Shown here piece by piece: positions 1 through 6,172 of a stretch of 6,777 nucleotides of DNA (positions are counted from its first letter, which is position 1; every line of letters begins with the position of its first letter). Under the pieces are notes generated by a model. That model saw only the letters and a program-made list of their open reading frames with translations. It was not told the DNA's origin and searched no databases. The stretch is from Actinomycetota bacterium (GTDB lineage: Bacteria; Actinomycetota; Acidimicrobiia; IMCC26256; BP-133), in the NCBI GenBank assembly GCA_030838815.1, contig JAUZEX010000489.1, forward strand, positions 1 to 6,777, given 5' to 3'. Both the position numbers and the translations under genes were made by a program.

Positions 1-954
1 AGCGGGGCCGCCGGCCCCGCCGGCGCCGATCGGGGACGTATCCGTGCCGGCCGATGACGCGCCGTCGGTGAGGTCGACGGTCAGGGCGGCAGTGAGGCCC
101 GAGTCGTCGTCATCGGCGTCGTCGCCGCGGCTGTCGTCGCCGTCGCCGTCCCCGGCCGCGGAGAGCTCCTCGTCGTCGTGGTCAATCCCGGGCCGGAACC
201 GGCGGGTGGGCGCGGCCGGGGGCGTCGGAGCGGTGGCGTGGGTGTGGCGGTCCAGGGCGACGACGTCGCTCGCTTCGCCGCCGTCGTCGCCGCCACCGCC
301 GGACAGCGTCGTCAGGCGGCGCAGCCCGCCACCAAGGGCGTGCCACGCGGCGGCGCCTGTTCGCCGCAGGCCCCGCCAAACCTGGTCGAAGGAGAGCCGC
401 AGCAGGATCAGGCTGCCGACGAAGGCCAGGGCGGCGAAAATGAGCCCGGCCCCCCACGCCCCGGCCAGGGAGCGGAGCGGATGCCCCACGGCGGCGCCGA
501 GAACGCCGCCCGCCCGTCGCCAGCCATCGAGGCCCGGCCCGATCTTGGACGCCGGACGCAGCAGATGGAGCAGCCCGGCGAAGCCGGTGCTGGCCAGACC
601 GCCGCCCGCCGCCAAGCGGCCGAGCTCCCCTTCCCGGTGCCGGAGCAGGGCCACGCCGAAGGCGGCGGCCACCACCGGCAGGACCACGACACCCAACCCG
701 ACCGCCGCACCGCCGAGAAATTTCAGCGCGTCGCCGGCCGCCCCGGCGACGCTCAGCCAGATGCCGAGCGCGCCGACGCCGGCCAGGAGCAGCAGGCCGA
801 CGCCCACGATCTCCCGCCGGTGGGCGCGCAGCCGACCGATCGGCTTCGGGGCGCCGGCCGCCGGCCGGGCGGGCGCCGCCGATCGGGCCGGAGCCGGCTT
901 GGCAGCGGCCCGGGCGGGCTTGGCGGGAGGGCGGCGTTTCGTTCGGGAGGCCAC
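1..954 (-). CDS. ftsK: DNA translocase FtsK, N-terminal membrane part (partial)
   Basis: FtsK/SpoIIIE proteins sit at the division septum and pump DNA with a C-terminal RecA-like ATPase so that chromosome ends clear the closing septum. The frame is open for 318 codons and runs off the left edge. Visible in order: a basic Ala/Pro/Lys-rich cytoplasmic leader (residues 1-48), hydrophobic segments at about 49-70, 79-104, 117-133 (weaker) and 166-187, the family-like stretch around 148-185 (GG-LG then a Gly-rich last helix), and from about 221 a linker very rich in Asp, Gly and Ala, with an acidic cluster at 258-284. Four membrane segments followed by a long low-complexity linker is the usual FtsK plan; the motor and gamma domains lie outside. 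The GTG at 954 is the only usual start codon after an in-frame stop about 90 bases upstream; no Shine-Dalgarno is visible. It lies downstream of rnj, an arrangement known in actinobacteria. The call rests on topology and context because the motor domain is not in view. Confidence 0.85.
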   Translation of the reverse strand, partial: MASRTKRRPPAKPARAAAKPAPARSAAPARPAAGAPKPIGRLRAHRREIVGVGLLLLAGVGALGIWLSVAGAAGDALKFLGGAAVGLGVVVLPVVAAAFGVALLRHREGELGRLAAGGGLASTGFAGLLHLLRPASKIGPGLDGWRRAGGVLGAAVGHPLRSLAGAWGAGLIFAALAFVGSLILLRLSFDQVWRGLRRTGAAAWHALGGGLRRLTTLSGGGGDDGGEASDVVALDRHTHATAPTPPAAPTRRFRPGIDHDDEELSAAGDGDGDDSRGDDADDDDSGLTAALTVDLTDGASSAGTDTSPIGAGGAGGPA

Positions 955-960
955 GGCACA

Positions 961-966
961 ACCGTA
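961..966 (-). promoter_or_regulatory. Possible -10 box of a leaderless ftsK promoter
   Basis: On the minus strand the hexamer TACGGT fits the TAnnnT pattern of a sigma-70-type -10 element and ends exactly 6 bases before the ftsK GTG, which would put transcription start on the first base of the gene. There is no Shine-Dalgarno to explain initiation otherwise. No good -35 box is seen at 16-18 bases, so this is a weak, position-based call. Confidence 0.3.
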
Positions 967-1032
967 ACAGCGGCCACACCCGTCCTGCTTGACCCCGTGC
1001 GCCAGCTCTAACCCTCGAACCTGCGCTCACCC

Positions 1033-1049
1033 GTCGCGCTAGGCGCGAC
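1033..1049 (-). terminator. Hairpin after rnj, possible terminator
   Basis: A perfect 7-bp inverted repeat (GTCGCGC / GCGCGAC) with a 3-base loop lies 22 bases past the rnj stop codon. It is very GC-rich and is not followed by a T-run, as is common for actinobacterial hairpin terminators. It would separate rnj from ftsK, which agrees with ftsK having its own candidate promoter. The rest of the 117-bp gap (955-1071) shows no gene. Confidence 0.4.
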
Positions 1050-1071
1050 CCAGGAGCGCCGGTTGGTCGGG

Positions 1072-2736
1072 CTAGACCTCCATCACCACCGGGATGACGG
1101 CGGGACGGCGCTTGGTGCGGCTGGTGATGAACTTCTGGAGGCCGCTGCGGGCGTGGCGCCGGAGGGTCTCGAAGTCGAGGGCGTTCTGGTCGATGGCCTC
1201 GGTCAGGGACCGGCGCACGGCTTCCTTGGCCTCCTCGAGGAGACCTTCGGCCTCGGGGGCGTGGACCCAGCCCTTGGTGACGATCTCGGGGCCGGTCACG
1301 ATCTCGCCGGTGTGGCCGTCGATGGTGACGATCACCACGACGATCCCCTCGGCGGCCAGTTGGCGGCGGTCGCGCAGCACGCCGCGGCCGACGTCGCCCA
1401 CCACCCCGTCCACATACAGATAACCGGCGGGGGCGAAGCGGCGCTCGACGTCGATGCCCCCGTCGGAAAGGGTCAGCATGTCGCCGTCCTCGCAGATGAT
1501 CACGTGCTCCTCGTCCATCCCGGTGCCCCGGGCCAGCCGGGCGTGGTGGACGAGGTGGCGGTACTCGCCGTGCACGGGGACGAAGTACTCAGGACGGACC
1601 AGGTTGAGCAGGAACTTGAGCTCCTCCTGGTTGGCGTGGCCCGAGACGTGAACGGGCGCCAGCCCGGAGTGCACGACGTCCGCCCCGGCCCGGTGGAGCC
1701 CGCCGATCACCCGGGACACGTTGGCCTCGTTGCCCGGGATGGGGTGGGCGGAGATGATCACGGTGTCCTCGGCCCCGAGCTTGACCCGGTGGTTCTCGTG
1801 GGCGGCCATGAGGGCCAGGGCGCTCATGGGCTCGCCCTGGGAGCCGGTGCAGATCACGCAGACCTGGCCGGGCTCGAAGCGGTCGATCTCGTCGACGTCG
1901 ACGATCCGGTCGTCGGGCAGGCTGAGGAGGCCCATGGACCGGGCCAGGCGGACGTTCTGCTGCATGGATCGGCCGAGGAAGGCGATCGACCGGCCGCACT
2001 CGATGGCGACCTCGGCGATCTGCTGCACCCGGTGGATGTGGGAGGCGAAGCAGGCGGCGATGATCCGCTTGCTGCTGTGCTCCCAGAAGAGCTCCCGGAG
2101 CACGACGCCGACGGTCGACTCCGACGGCGTATGGCCCGCCTCCTCGGCGTTGGTCGAGTCGGACAGCAGAAGCCGTACGCCCCGCCGGCCGATCTCCCCG
2201 ATCAGGGCGAGGTCGGTCATCCGGCCGTCGACCGGGTTCTGGTCGATCTTGAAGTCGCCCGAGTGCAGGATCGTGCCGGCCGGCGTGAAGATGGCGGTGG
2301 CGAAGCCGTGGGGCACCGAGTGGGTGACGGGGATGAACTGGCAGTCGAACGGCCCGATCTTGCGCCGCTCCCCGTCGACCACCGGAATCAGCTCGGTGCG
2401 GGACAGCATCCCCGCCTCCTCGATCCGGTTGCGGGCCAGCCCCAGTGACAGCGCCGACCCGTAGATCGGCACCGGCGCCACCTCGGCCAGCAGGAAGGCC
2501 AGGCCGCCGCCGTGGTCCTCGTGGCCGTGGGTGAGGACGACGCCCTCGATCCGGTCGGCGTTCTCCCGCAGGTAGGTGAAGTCGGGGAGCACGAGGTCGA
2601 CCCCGGGCATGTCGGGGTCGGGGAACATGATCCCGCAGTCGATGAGCAGGATGCGGTCGTCGACCTCGATGCAGGCGCAGTTGCGCCCGATCTCACCGAG
2701 GCCGCCGAGGAAGACGACACGAACTGGGGCGGTCAC
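1072..2736 (-). CDS. rnj: Ribonuclease J
   Basis: RNase J is a cytoplasmic metallo-beta-lactamase/beta-CASP nuclease with both endonuclease and 5'-3' exonuclease activity, used in mRNA decay and rRNA maturation. The 554-residue product matches the family's usual length (about 555). Visible: the N-terminal strand and turn FLGGLGEIGRN (residues 9-19), D33 and the PDPDMPG loop, the zinc motif HGHEDH (70-75), a third ligand His in PVTHSVPH (136-143), HSGDFKID with the bridging Asp at 161, the beta-CASP motifs FASHIHR and TGSQGEP, and HVSGHA near the end of the catalytic core, followed by the C-terminal domain. All catalytic groups are present. The start is GTG at 2736, placed just before the conserved first strand; the frame happens to stay open far upstream, but that part belongs to other genes. 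No Shine-Dalgarno is visible. It follows the glycosyltransferase remnant by 41 bases and precedes ftsK. Confidence 0.96.
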   Translation of the reverse strand: MTAPVRVVFLGGLGEIGRNCACIEVDDRILLIDCGIMFPDPDMPGVDLVLPDFTYLRENADRIEGVVLTHGHEDHGGGLAFLLAEVAPVPIYGSALSLGLARNRIEEAGMLSRTELIPVVDGERRKIGPFDCQFIPVTHSVPHGFATAIFTPAGTILHSGDFKIDQNPVDGRMTDLALIGEIGRRGVRLLLSDSTNAEEAGHTPSESTVGVVLRELFWEHSSKRIIAACFASHIHRVQQIAEVAIECGRSIAFLGRSMQQNVRLARSMGLLSLPDDRIVDVDEIDRFEPGQVCVICTGSQGEPMSALALMAAHENHRVKLGAEDTVIISAHPIPGNEANVSRVIGGLHRAGADVVHSGLAPVHVSGHANQEELKFLLNLVRPEYFVPVHGEYRHLVHHARLARGTGMDEEHVIICEDGDMLTLSDGGIDVERRFAPAGYLYVDGVVGDVGRGVLRDRRQLAAEGIVVVIVTIDGHTGEIVTGPEIVTKGWVHAPEAEGLLEEAKEAVRRSLTEAIDQNALDFETLRRHARSGLQKFITSRTKRRPAVIPVVMEV

Positions 2737-2744
2737 GCCGAGTG

Positions 2745-2750
2745 AAGGTA
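2745..2750 (-). promoter_or_regulatory. Possible -10 box for rnj
   Basis: TACCTT on the minus strand, 8 bases before the rnj GTG, fits TAnnnT and would give an mRNA with a leader of only one or two bases. No clear -35 is seen. A small inverted repeat (CAGGC / GCCTG, 4-base loop, 2752-2765) overlaps the upstream side and could be a weak terminator or part of a control site. Position rather than sequence strength is the main argument. Confidence 0.25.
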
Positions 2751-2777
2751 GCAGGCCGGTGCCTGTGGCCTTTCCGG

Positions 2778-3741
2778 TCAGTGTCCTGCGAAGTGGGAAT
2801 CGCAGTCGCCCACCGGGAGCACAGCCTCGGGCAGGGGGACGGCCGCGGCCGGGACGACGACGCTGTTGCGGCGCCGCACCCGCCCCCACTGCTGCCGCTC
2901 GCCGCCGACCCAGCGGATGGCACTGCCCACCACCGCCAGCAACGTCAACGGGCGCCAGAGGAGGCGCTGGAGGGGAACGGCGGCGAGGAGACGGCGGTCC
3001 TCGTGCTCGCCGATCACGACGGCGGCGGTGACGACAAACTCGAGCAGCACCGTGAGCAGCAACAGGCCCGCCGCCGTCGTGAGGCGGCCGACGAGGAGCA
3101 GATAGACGAGGAAGGCGTCGGCCACGGGCCGCCGAGGGGGAGCAGCACCTGGGACAGCAGCGTCCAGGGCAGGTGGAGCAGGCCCACCCGGCCCTCGTCG
3201 GGCCGCAGCATCGACCGGGCGTGCTTGGCCAGCAGCTCGACGGTGCCGTAGGCCCACCGCCGACGCTGGCGGAGGGCGTCGGCGACACCCTCGGGAGCCT
3301 CCGTGTAGGCCAGGGCGGTGGGTTCGTAATGGATCTGCCACCCGCCCCGCAGGAGCTCCACCGTGAGGTCGGCGTCCTCGACGAGCGTGTCGCCGGGGTA
3401 ACCGCCGACGTCGATGAGGGCGGCCCGCCGGAAGGCCCCGGCGGCGCCGGGGACCACGGCGACCACGCCGAGCATCTCCTGGGCCCGCCGGTCGATGTCG
3501 AGGCTGACGACGTACTCCAGGGCCTGGAGCCGGGCCAGGAGCGAGCCAGGGTGAGGACGCCGCGGCGGATCGCCCGGGAGCCGCGTCCGCTGACCAGTCG
3601 GTGCACCGCCGCCGAACCGACCAGCACCAGCGCACCCGCCACGGCGTCGCGGCGCCACAGCACCACTACCCCGGCCGCCAGCGCCACGAGCGCCGCCAGC
3701 CGGGGTACGAGTTGTTGCCGGGAGAGGCGACGATCGTCCAA
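2778..3741 (-). pseudogene. Broken family 2 glycosyltransferase (membrane, processive type)
   Basis: Remnant of a membrane GT2 enzyme of the cellulose/hyaluronan/PgaC-like type, which would add sugars from a nucleotide-sugar at the cytoplasmic face. Three frames must be joined. Frame 1 (3741 to about 3550) gives two hydrophobic segments and a basic tail, RAIRRG. Frame 2 (about 3560 to 3125) gives the second half of the catalytic domain: LLARLQALEYV, VVPGAAGAFRR, the VEDADLT motif with the catalytic-base Asp, TEAP and QRRRW. Frame 3 (about 3125 to 2778) gives C-terminal membrane helices (from VADAFLVYLLLV) and a basic end. The first catalytic half (PAYNE-type strand, DDGS-type motif, DxD) is absent, so a deletion of perhaps 120-160 codons is inferred at about 3550. 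At about 3125 a single missing base explains the second shift. TTG at 3741 is a tentative start with GAAGG upstream. A sequencing or assembly fault is the alternative. The original substrate cannot be named. Confidence 0.8.
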
Positions 3742-3751
3742 GCAGACACAC

Positions 3752-3772
3752 CTTCGCCCGCCCCGGGCGAAG
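3752..3772 (-). terminator. Strong hairpin between diiron gene and glycosyltransferase remnant
   Basis: A perfect 9-bp inverted repeat (CTTCGCCCG / CGGGCGAAG) with a 3-base loop starts 22 bases past the stop of the diiron gene. Position and stability suit a terminator for the TetR-diiron transcript. No T-run follows. The 3' arm contains GAAG(G), the only Shine-Dalgarno-like sequence before the TTG proposed as the glycosyltransferase start, so the hairpin could also hide that site. Confidence 0.5.
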
Positions 3773-3794
3773 TCCTGCCCGCATGAGCCGTCCT

Positions 3795-4907
3795 TTACGC
3801 GACGGCAAGCTCCTCGGCGGTGTCCTCCCAGTGCTCGAACTGGATGACGCCGAGTTCGGTGAAGCGCTGGCGCAGCCAGCCGTCGGCGGCGTCGAGCAGA
3901 CCGAGCTTGCGGCAGTTCGGCACGATCTTGGAGAACAGCATGCTCTGGAAGATGTCCCGCTCGGGGGTCTGGAGCAGGAACTGGGTCGCCTCCCGCACGT
4001 CGACGCCCATCCGCTCCCACACCTCCTGCTGGAGGAACCGGTCCCGCATGCGCACCGCGGCCTCGAAGGCGAACTCCTGCCGCTCGCGGATCTCGGCCGC
4101 GGAGAGCTGCGCGTAGAACTCCTGCAGCGACAGCACGCCGAAGGCGACGTGCCGGGCCTCGTCGGCCATCACGTTGCGGAGCAGCGCCTTGAGCAGCGGT
4201 TCGGTCGTCATCTGGGTGATGAAGCCGAAGGCGGCCAGTGCCAGGCCCTCGACCATGATCTGCATCCCGAGGTAGGTCATGTCCCACCGGGAGTCGGCGA
4301 TGATGTCGTCGAGGAGCATCTGGAGGTGGGCGTTGATCGGGTAGTGGCCCGACAGCTTCTCGTCGAGTTAGCGGGAGAACACCTCGACGTGGCGGGCCTC
4401 GTCAATCACCTGGGTGGCGGCGTAGTACTTGGCGTCGATCCACGGCACCGTCTCGACGATCCGGGCGGTGCAGACCAGGGCGCCCTGCTCGCCGTGGAGG
4501 AACTGCGACAGGGTCCAGTTCTGGGACTCGATGCCGAATTCCACCCACTCCCTGTCGCCCCAGGAGGCGAACGGTGTCCCGCTCAGATCCATCATCGGCG
4601 CCAGCCCGCTGCTGGCGCTGAGGGCGGCGTTGGCCATCACCACCGCCTCCTGGTCGACGTCGGTCGCCCAGGGCAGGTCGTTGGCGTTCCACTGGGTGAG
4701 CTTGGCCTTCTCGTAGAGCTTGCCGAGCTTCGGACGGGCCCGCTCGTAGTCCCACGTGAAGCGGGTGTCGACGGCGGCGCCGACATCGTGGAACCGGCTG
4801 TCGGTGTCGGTGTTGACGATGGCCAGGATCGCCTCGACGTCGTTGAGGCCGGCGCGGCCGATCATTTCCTCGTCGGTACGGCGTTCATCAGACGACGTGG
4901 CACCCAT
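3795..4907 (-). pseudogene. Ferritin-like diiron protein, split by an in-frame TAA
   Basis: A 370-codon gene of the ferritin-like/ribonucleotide-reductase-R2-like superfamily, whose members bind two irons in a four-helix bundle and often act as oxygenases or oxidases. Candidate ligands are E140 (FLHGEQ), E170 and H173 (DEARH), E220 (MVEGLA), and E250 and H253 (a second DEARH). The two halves repeat the same E-x29-E-x2-H spacing. Codon 180 (minus-strand TAA, plus positions 4368-4370) interrupts the gene between the second and third helices. The frame continues unbroken on both sides, so a single change from a Tyr codon TAC is the simplest origin. The upstream part (179 residues) holds one half of the iron site and the downstream part the other. 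The first later ATG (4319) has no ribosome binding site. ATG at 4907 is set by a strong AGGAGG. The gene is co-transcribed with the TetR gene just upstream. Substrate unknown; a sequencing error at one base would restore an intact gene. Confidence 0.8.
4368..4370 (-). other. Premature TAA stop inside the diiron gene
   Basis: The codon sits directly after EVFSR and before LDEKLSGHYP, in an otherwise uninterrupted conserved-looking helix region. The real end of the same gene (3795-3797) is also TAA, and the other stops seen are TAG (rnj) and TGA (both TetR genes and the glycosyltransferase remnant), so there is no sign of a recoded stop. Confidence 0.85.
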
Positions 4908-4911
4908 GGCG

Positions 4912-5505
4912 TCAACCTCCTGTCTGGCCGGACCGCTCCTCGGCGGCCGGTATGACGAACTCCCGCACGACGCTCAACACGGCCGTCTCGGCGGCCCCGG
5001 GCGGGGGCGCGAGCCCGTAGGAGAGGACGATCCGGGCCAGCCACTCCCCCGTCCGCCGGGCCTCGAGCGGCCCCATGAAGCGGCACAGGTGCGGTGCGAT
5101 GCGGGCGGCGGCGACGCCGAGCAGGCTGTCGGCGCCGGCGAAGCAAAGATGGGGCAGCACAGTGCCCGGCTCGGTGGCCAGCAGGTGCTGGAGGGCCTCG
5201 TGGCCGGCGAACGCCCGGGCCCCGAAGCCGCCCACCGCGGTCAGTGCCTCGGCGAGGGTCGCGACCTCGCCGAGGGCCTCGTCGAGACCCCGCTCGAGCC
5301 GCTCCGTCTCGGCCTGCACCACGGCGGCGAGGACGGCGCCCCGTCCGGGGAAGTAGCGGTAGAGCGTGGCCCGGGAGACGCCCGCTTCCCGGGCGACGTC
5401 GTCGACGGTCAGCTTCGTGAGCCCGAAGCGGGCGATGGCCCGGAGCGCCCCGTCCACAACCTTGGCCGTCACCTCCGGCGTCGAGGAGAGCGGCTCAACG
5501 GTCAT
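4912..5505 (-). CDS. TetR/AcrR-family transcriptional regulator (proximal copy)
   Basis: A 197-residue protein of normal TetR length. The N-terminal DNA-binding domain covers about residues 12-58, with the helix-turn-helix in LTVDDVAREAGVSRATLYRYF (about 32-52). The rest is a helical, Ala/Leu-rich ligand-binding and dimer domain with no recognisable ligand signature. Such proteins usually repress their own operon until a small molecule binds. The next gene, a ferritin-like diiron protein, starts 4 bases after the stop and has its ribosome binding site inside this gene, so that enzyme is the likely target. The ATG at 5505 has no Shine-Dalgarno, but a good promoter directly upstream predicts a leaderless transcript. 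The domain organisation and N-terminal motif (RFGL...TVDDVA...GVSRAT-YR-FPG) are shared with the neighbouring TetR protein, so the two look like paralogues. Confidence 0.93.
   Translation of the reverse strand: MTVEPLSSTPEVTAKVVDGALRAIARFGLTKLTVDDVAREAGVSRATLYRYFPGRGAVLAAVVQAETERLERGLDEALGEVATLAEALTAVGGFGARAFAGHEALQHLLATEPGTVLPHLCFAGADSLLGVAAARIAPHLCRFMGPLEARRTGEWLARIVLSYGLAPPPGAAETAVLSVVREFVIPAAEERSGQTGG
4916..4921 (-). promoter_or_regulatory. Strong ribosome binding site of the diiron gene
   Basis: AGGAGG on the minus strand lies 8 bases before the ATG at 4907 and inside the last codons of the upstream TetR gene, whose TGA ends 4 bases before that ATG. It fixes the start of the diiron gene and implies translational coupling. 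It is the only strong Shine-Dalgarno sequence seen in the window. Confidence 0.9.
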
Positions 5506-5542
5506 GCGTGAGATGCTAAGACTGAATTTGTCTCATCGTCAA
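5506..5542 (-). promoter_or_regulatory. Promoter of the TetR-diiron operon, leaderless type
   Basis: On the minus strand, TTGACG (5542-5537, 5 of 6 matches to TTGACA) is followed after 18 bases by TAGCAT (5518-5513, 4 of 6 to TATAAT). The start of transcription would then fall at 5506-5505, on or next to the A of the ATG. The -35 box overlaps the stop codon of the upstream TetR gene. It is an AT-rich island in very GC-rich surroundings, which supports a real control region. Confidence 0.6.
5517..5535. promoter_or_regulatory. Candidate TetR operator
   Basis: Plus strand TAAGACTGAATTTGTCTCA: 6-base arms TAAGAC and GTCTCA, complementary at 5 of 6 positions, around a 7-base AT-rich centre. A further half-site TGAGA lies at 5509-5513. 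The main palindrome fills the spacer between the -35 and -10 boxes, a classical place for a repressor. The TetR protein encoded immediately downstream is the obvious candidate binder; this is inferred, not shown. Confidence 0.5.
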
Positions 5543-6144
5543 GGCCGGGGCGAGAGAATCGTCCCCGGAGCGAGGACGCCGGCCAGCATCTGCTCCCGGA
5601 CCAGGAGGCGGACCTCGGCCGGGTCGTCGAGGTCGTACACGCCGGGGGCGCCGATGCACGACAGCACCATCCGGGCGATGTAGTCGGCGGTGCGCCCGAG
5701 GTCGGCTCCGGGCCGGAGCCGCCCGGCGGCGCGCTCCCGCTCCAGGTAGGGCACGAGGAAGCCGCCGATGAGGGGCAGGATCCGGTACGACTCCACCGTC
5801 AGCAACGGGAGAAGCCGCTCCGGTTCGGTCTCCACCACCCGCTGGAAGACCGCGTGCTCGGCCAGGGCCTTCCGGGCGAAGACGAGGGCGTCCTCGATGA
5901 GCACACAGAGGTCCGGGGCGCCGGCCACCGCCTCCCCGAGGCGCCGGAAGAACCGGCCCTGCTCCCAGGCCACGGTGTCGGCGACGATCTGCTCCCGCCC
6001 GCCCGGGAAGTGGCGGTAGATCGTGGCCCGGGACACGCCCGAGGCGTGGGCGACGTCGTCGACGGTCGTCCGGGCCAGCCCGAAGCGGCCGATGGAGAGG
6101 AGCCCTCCCTCGAGGACACGATCCCGGACCGACGGGCTCTCCAT
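5539..6144 (-). CDS. TetR/AcrR-family transcriptional regulator (distal copy)
   Basis: A 201-residue TetR-type protein. The DNA-binding domain is at the N-terminus, with the helix-turn-helix TTVDDVAHASGVSRATIYRHF at about 26-46, followed by a helical ligand domain that includes ETEPERLLPLL and a C-terminal helix with RMVLSCIGAPG. The ATG at 6144 is chosen because it starts just before the conserved first helix. The frame stays open to 6249, but that extension would overlap the divergent ligase gene. No proper Shine-Dalgarno is present, only a run of six G directly before the ATG. It stands 33 bases before the second TetR gene on the same strand and 28 bases from the divergent ligase gene. Its target is unknown: itself, the ligase, or the TetR-diiron unit. 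Confidence 0.92.
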   Translation of the reverse strand: MESPSVRDRVLEGGLLSIGRFGLARTTVDDVAHASGVSRATIYRHFPGGREQIVADTVAWEQGRFFRRLGEAVAGAPDLCVLIEDALVFARKALAEHAVFQRVVETEPERLLPLLTVESYRILPLIGGFLVPYLERERAAGRLRPGADLGRTADYIARMVLSCIGAPGVYDLDDPAEVRLLVREQMLAGVLAPGTILSPRP

Positions 6145-6150
6145 CCCCCC

Positions 6151-6156
6151 AGGGTA
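6151..6156 (-). promoter_or_regulatory. Possible -10 box of the distal TetR gene
   Basis: TACCCT on the minus strand ends 6 bases before the ATG at 6144, the spacing expected for a leaderless mRNA. No convincing -35 is seen. The divergent ligase start is at 6173, so any promoters for the two genes must overlap. In the same gap lies a small symmetric AGACTCT (6161-6167), too short to call an operator. Confidence 0.3.
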
Positions 6157-6172
6157 CGGCAGACTCTCGCCC

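Noticed and set aside
178..1011. Open frames on both strands overlapping the FtsK region
   Set aside because: They are Arg/Pro/Gly-rich with no hydrophobic helices, whereas the minus-strand frame from 954 gives the FtsK-type membrane layout.
1063..2448. Long plus-strand open frame opposite rnj (461 codons, His/Asp/Gly/Val-rich)
   Set aside because: It mirrors the codons of rnj, resembles no family and lies opposite a complete conserved gene; a GC-driven shadow.
3110..3140. Programmed ribosomal frameshift in the glycosyltransferase
   Set aside because: The shift site GGCCCGTGGCC is not a known slippery heptamer, and the gene already lacks half its catalytic domain.
1072..4287. A single open frame of about 1071 codons on the minus strand, as if RNase J were fused to a long N-terminal extension
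   Set aside because: Upstream of 2736 the translation is low-complexity Arg/Pro/Ala in the wrong frame of the diiron gene and of most of the glycosyltransferase; RNase J starts normally at 2736. High GC keeps wrong frames open.
4368..4370. TAA as a recoded or read-through codon
   Set aside because: All three stop codons end other genes normally here and TAA also ends this same gene; no recoding signal is seen.
3783..4955. Long plus-strand open frame opposite the diiron gene (390 codons)
   Set aside because: Same kind of shadow: Leu/Val/Gly/Glu/His-rich without domains, opposite a protein with clear diiron motifs.
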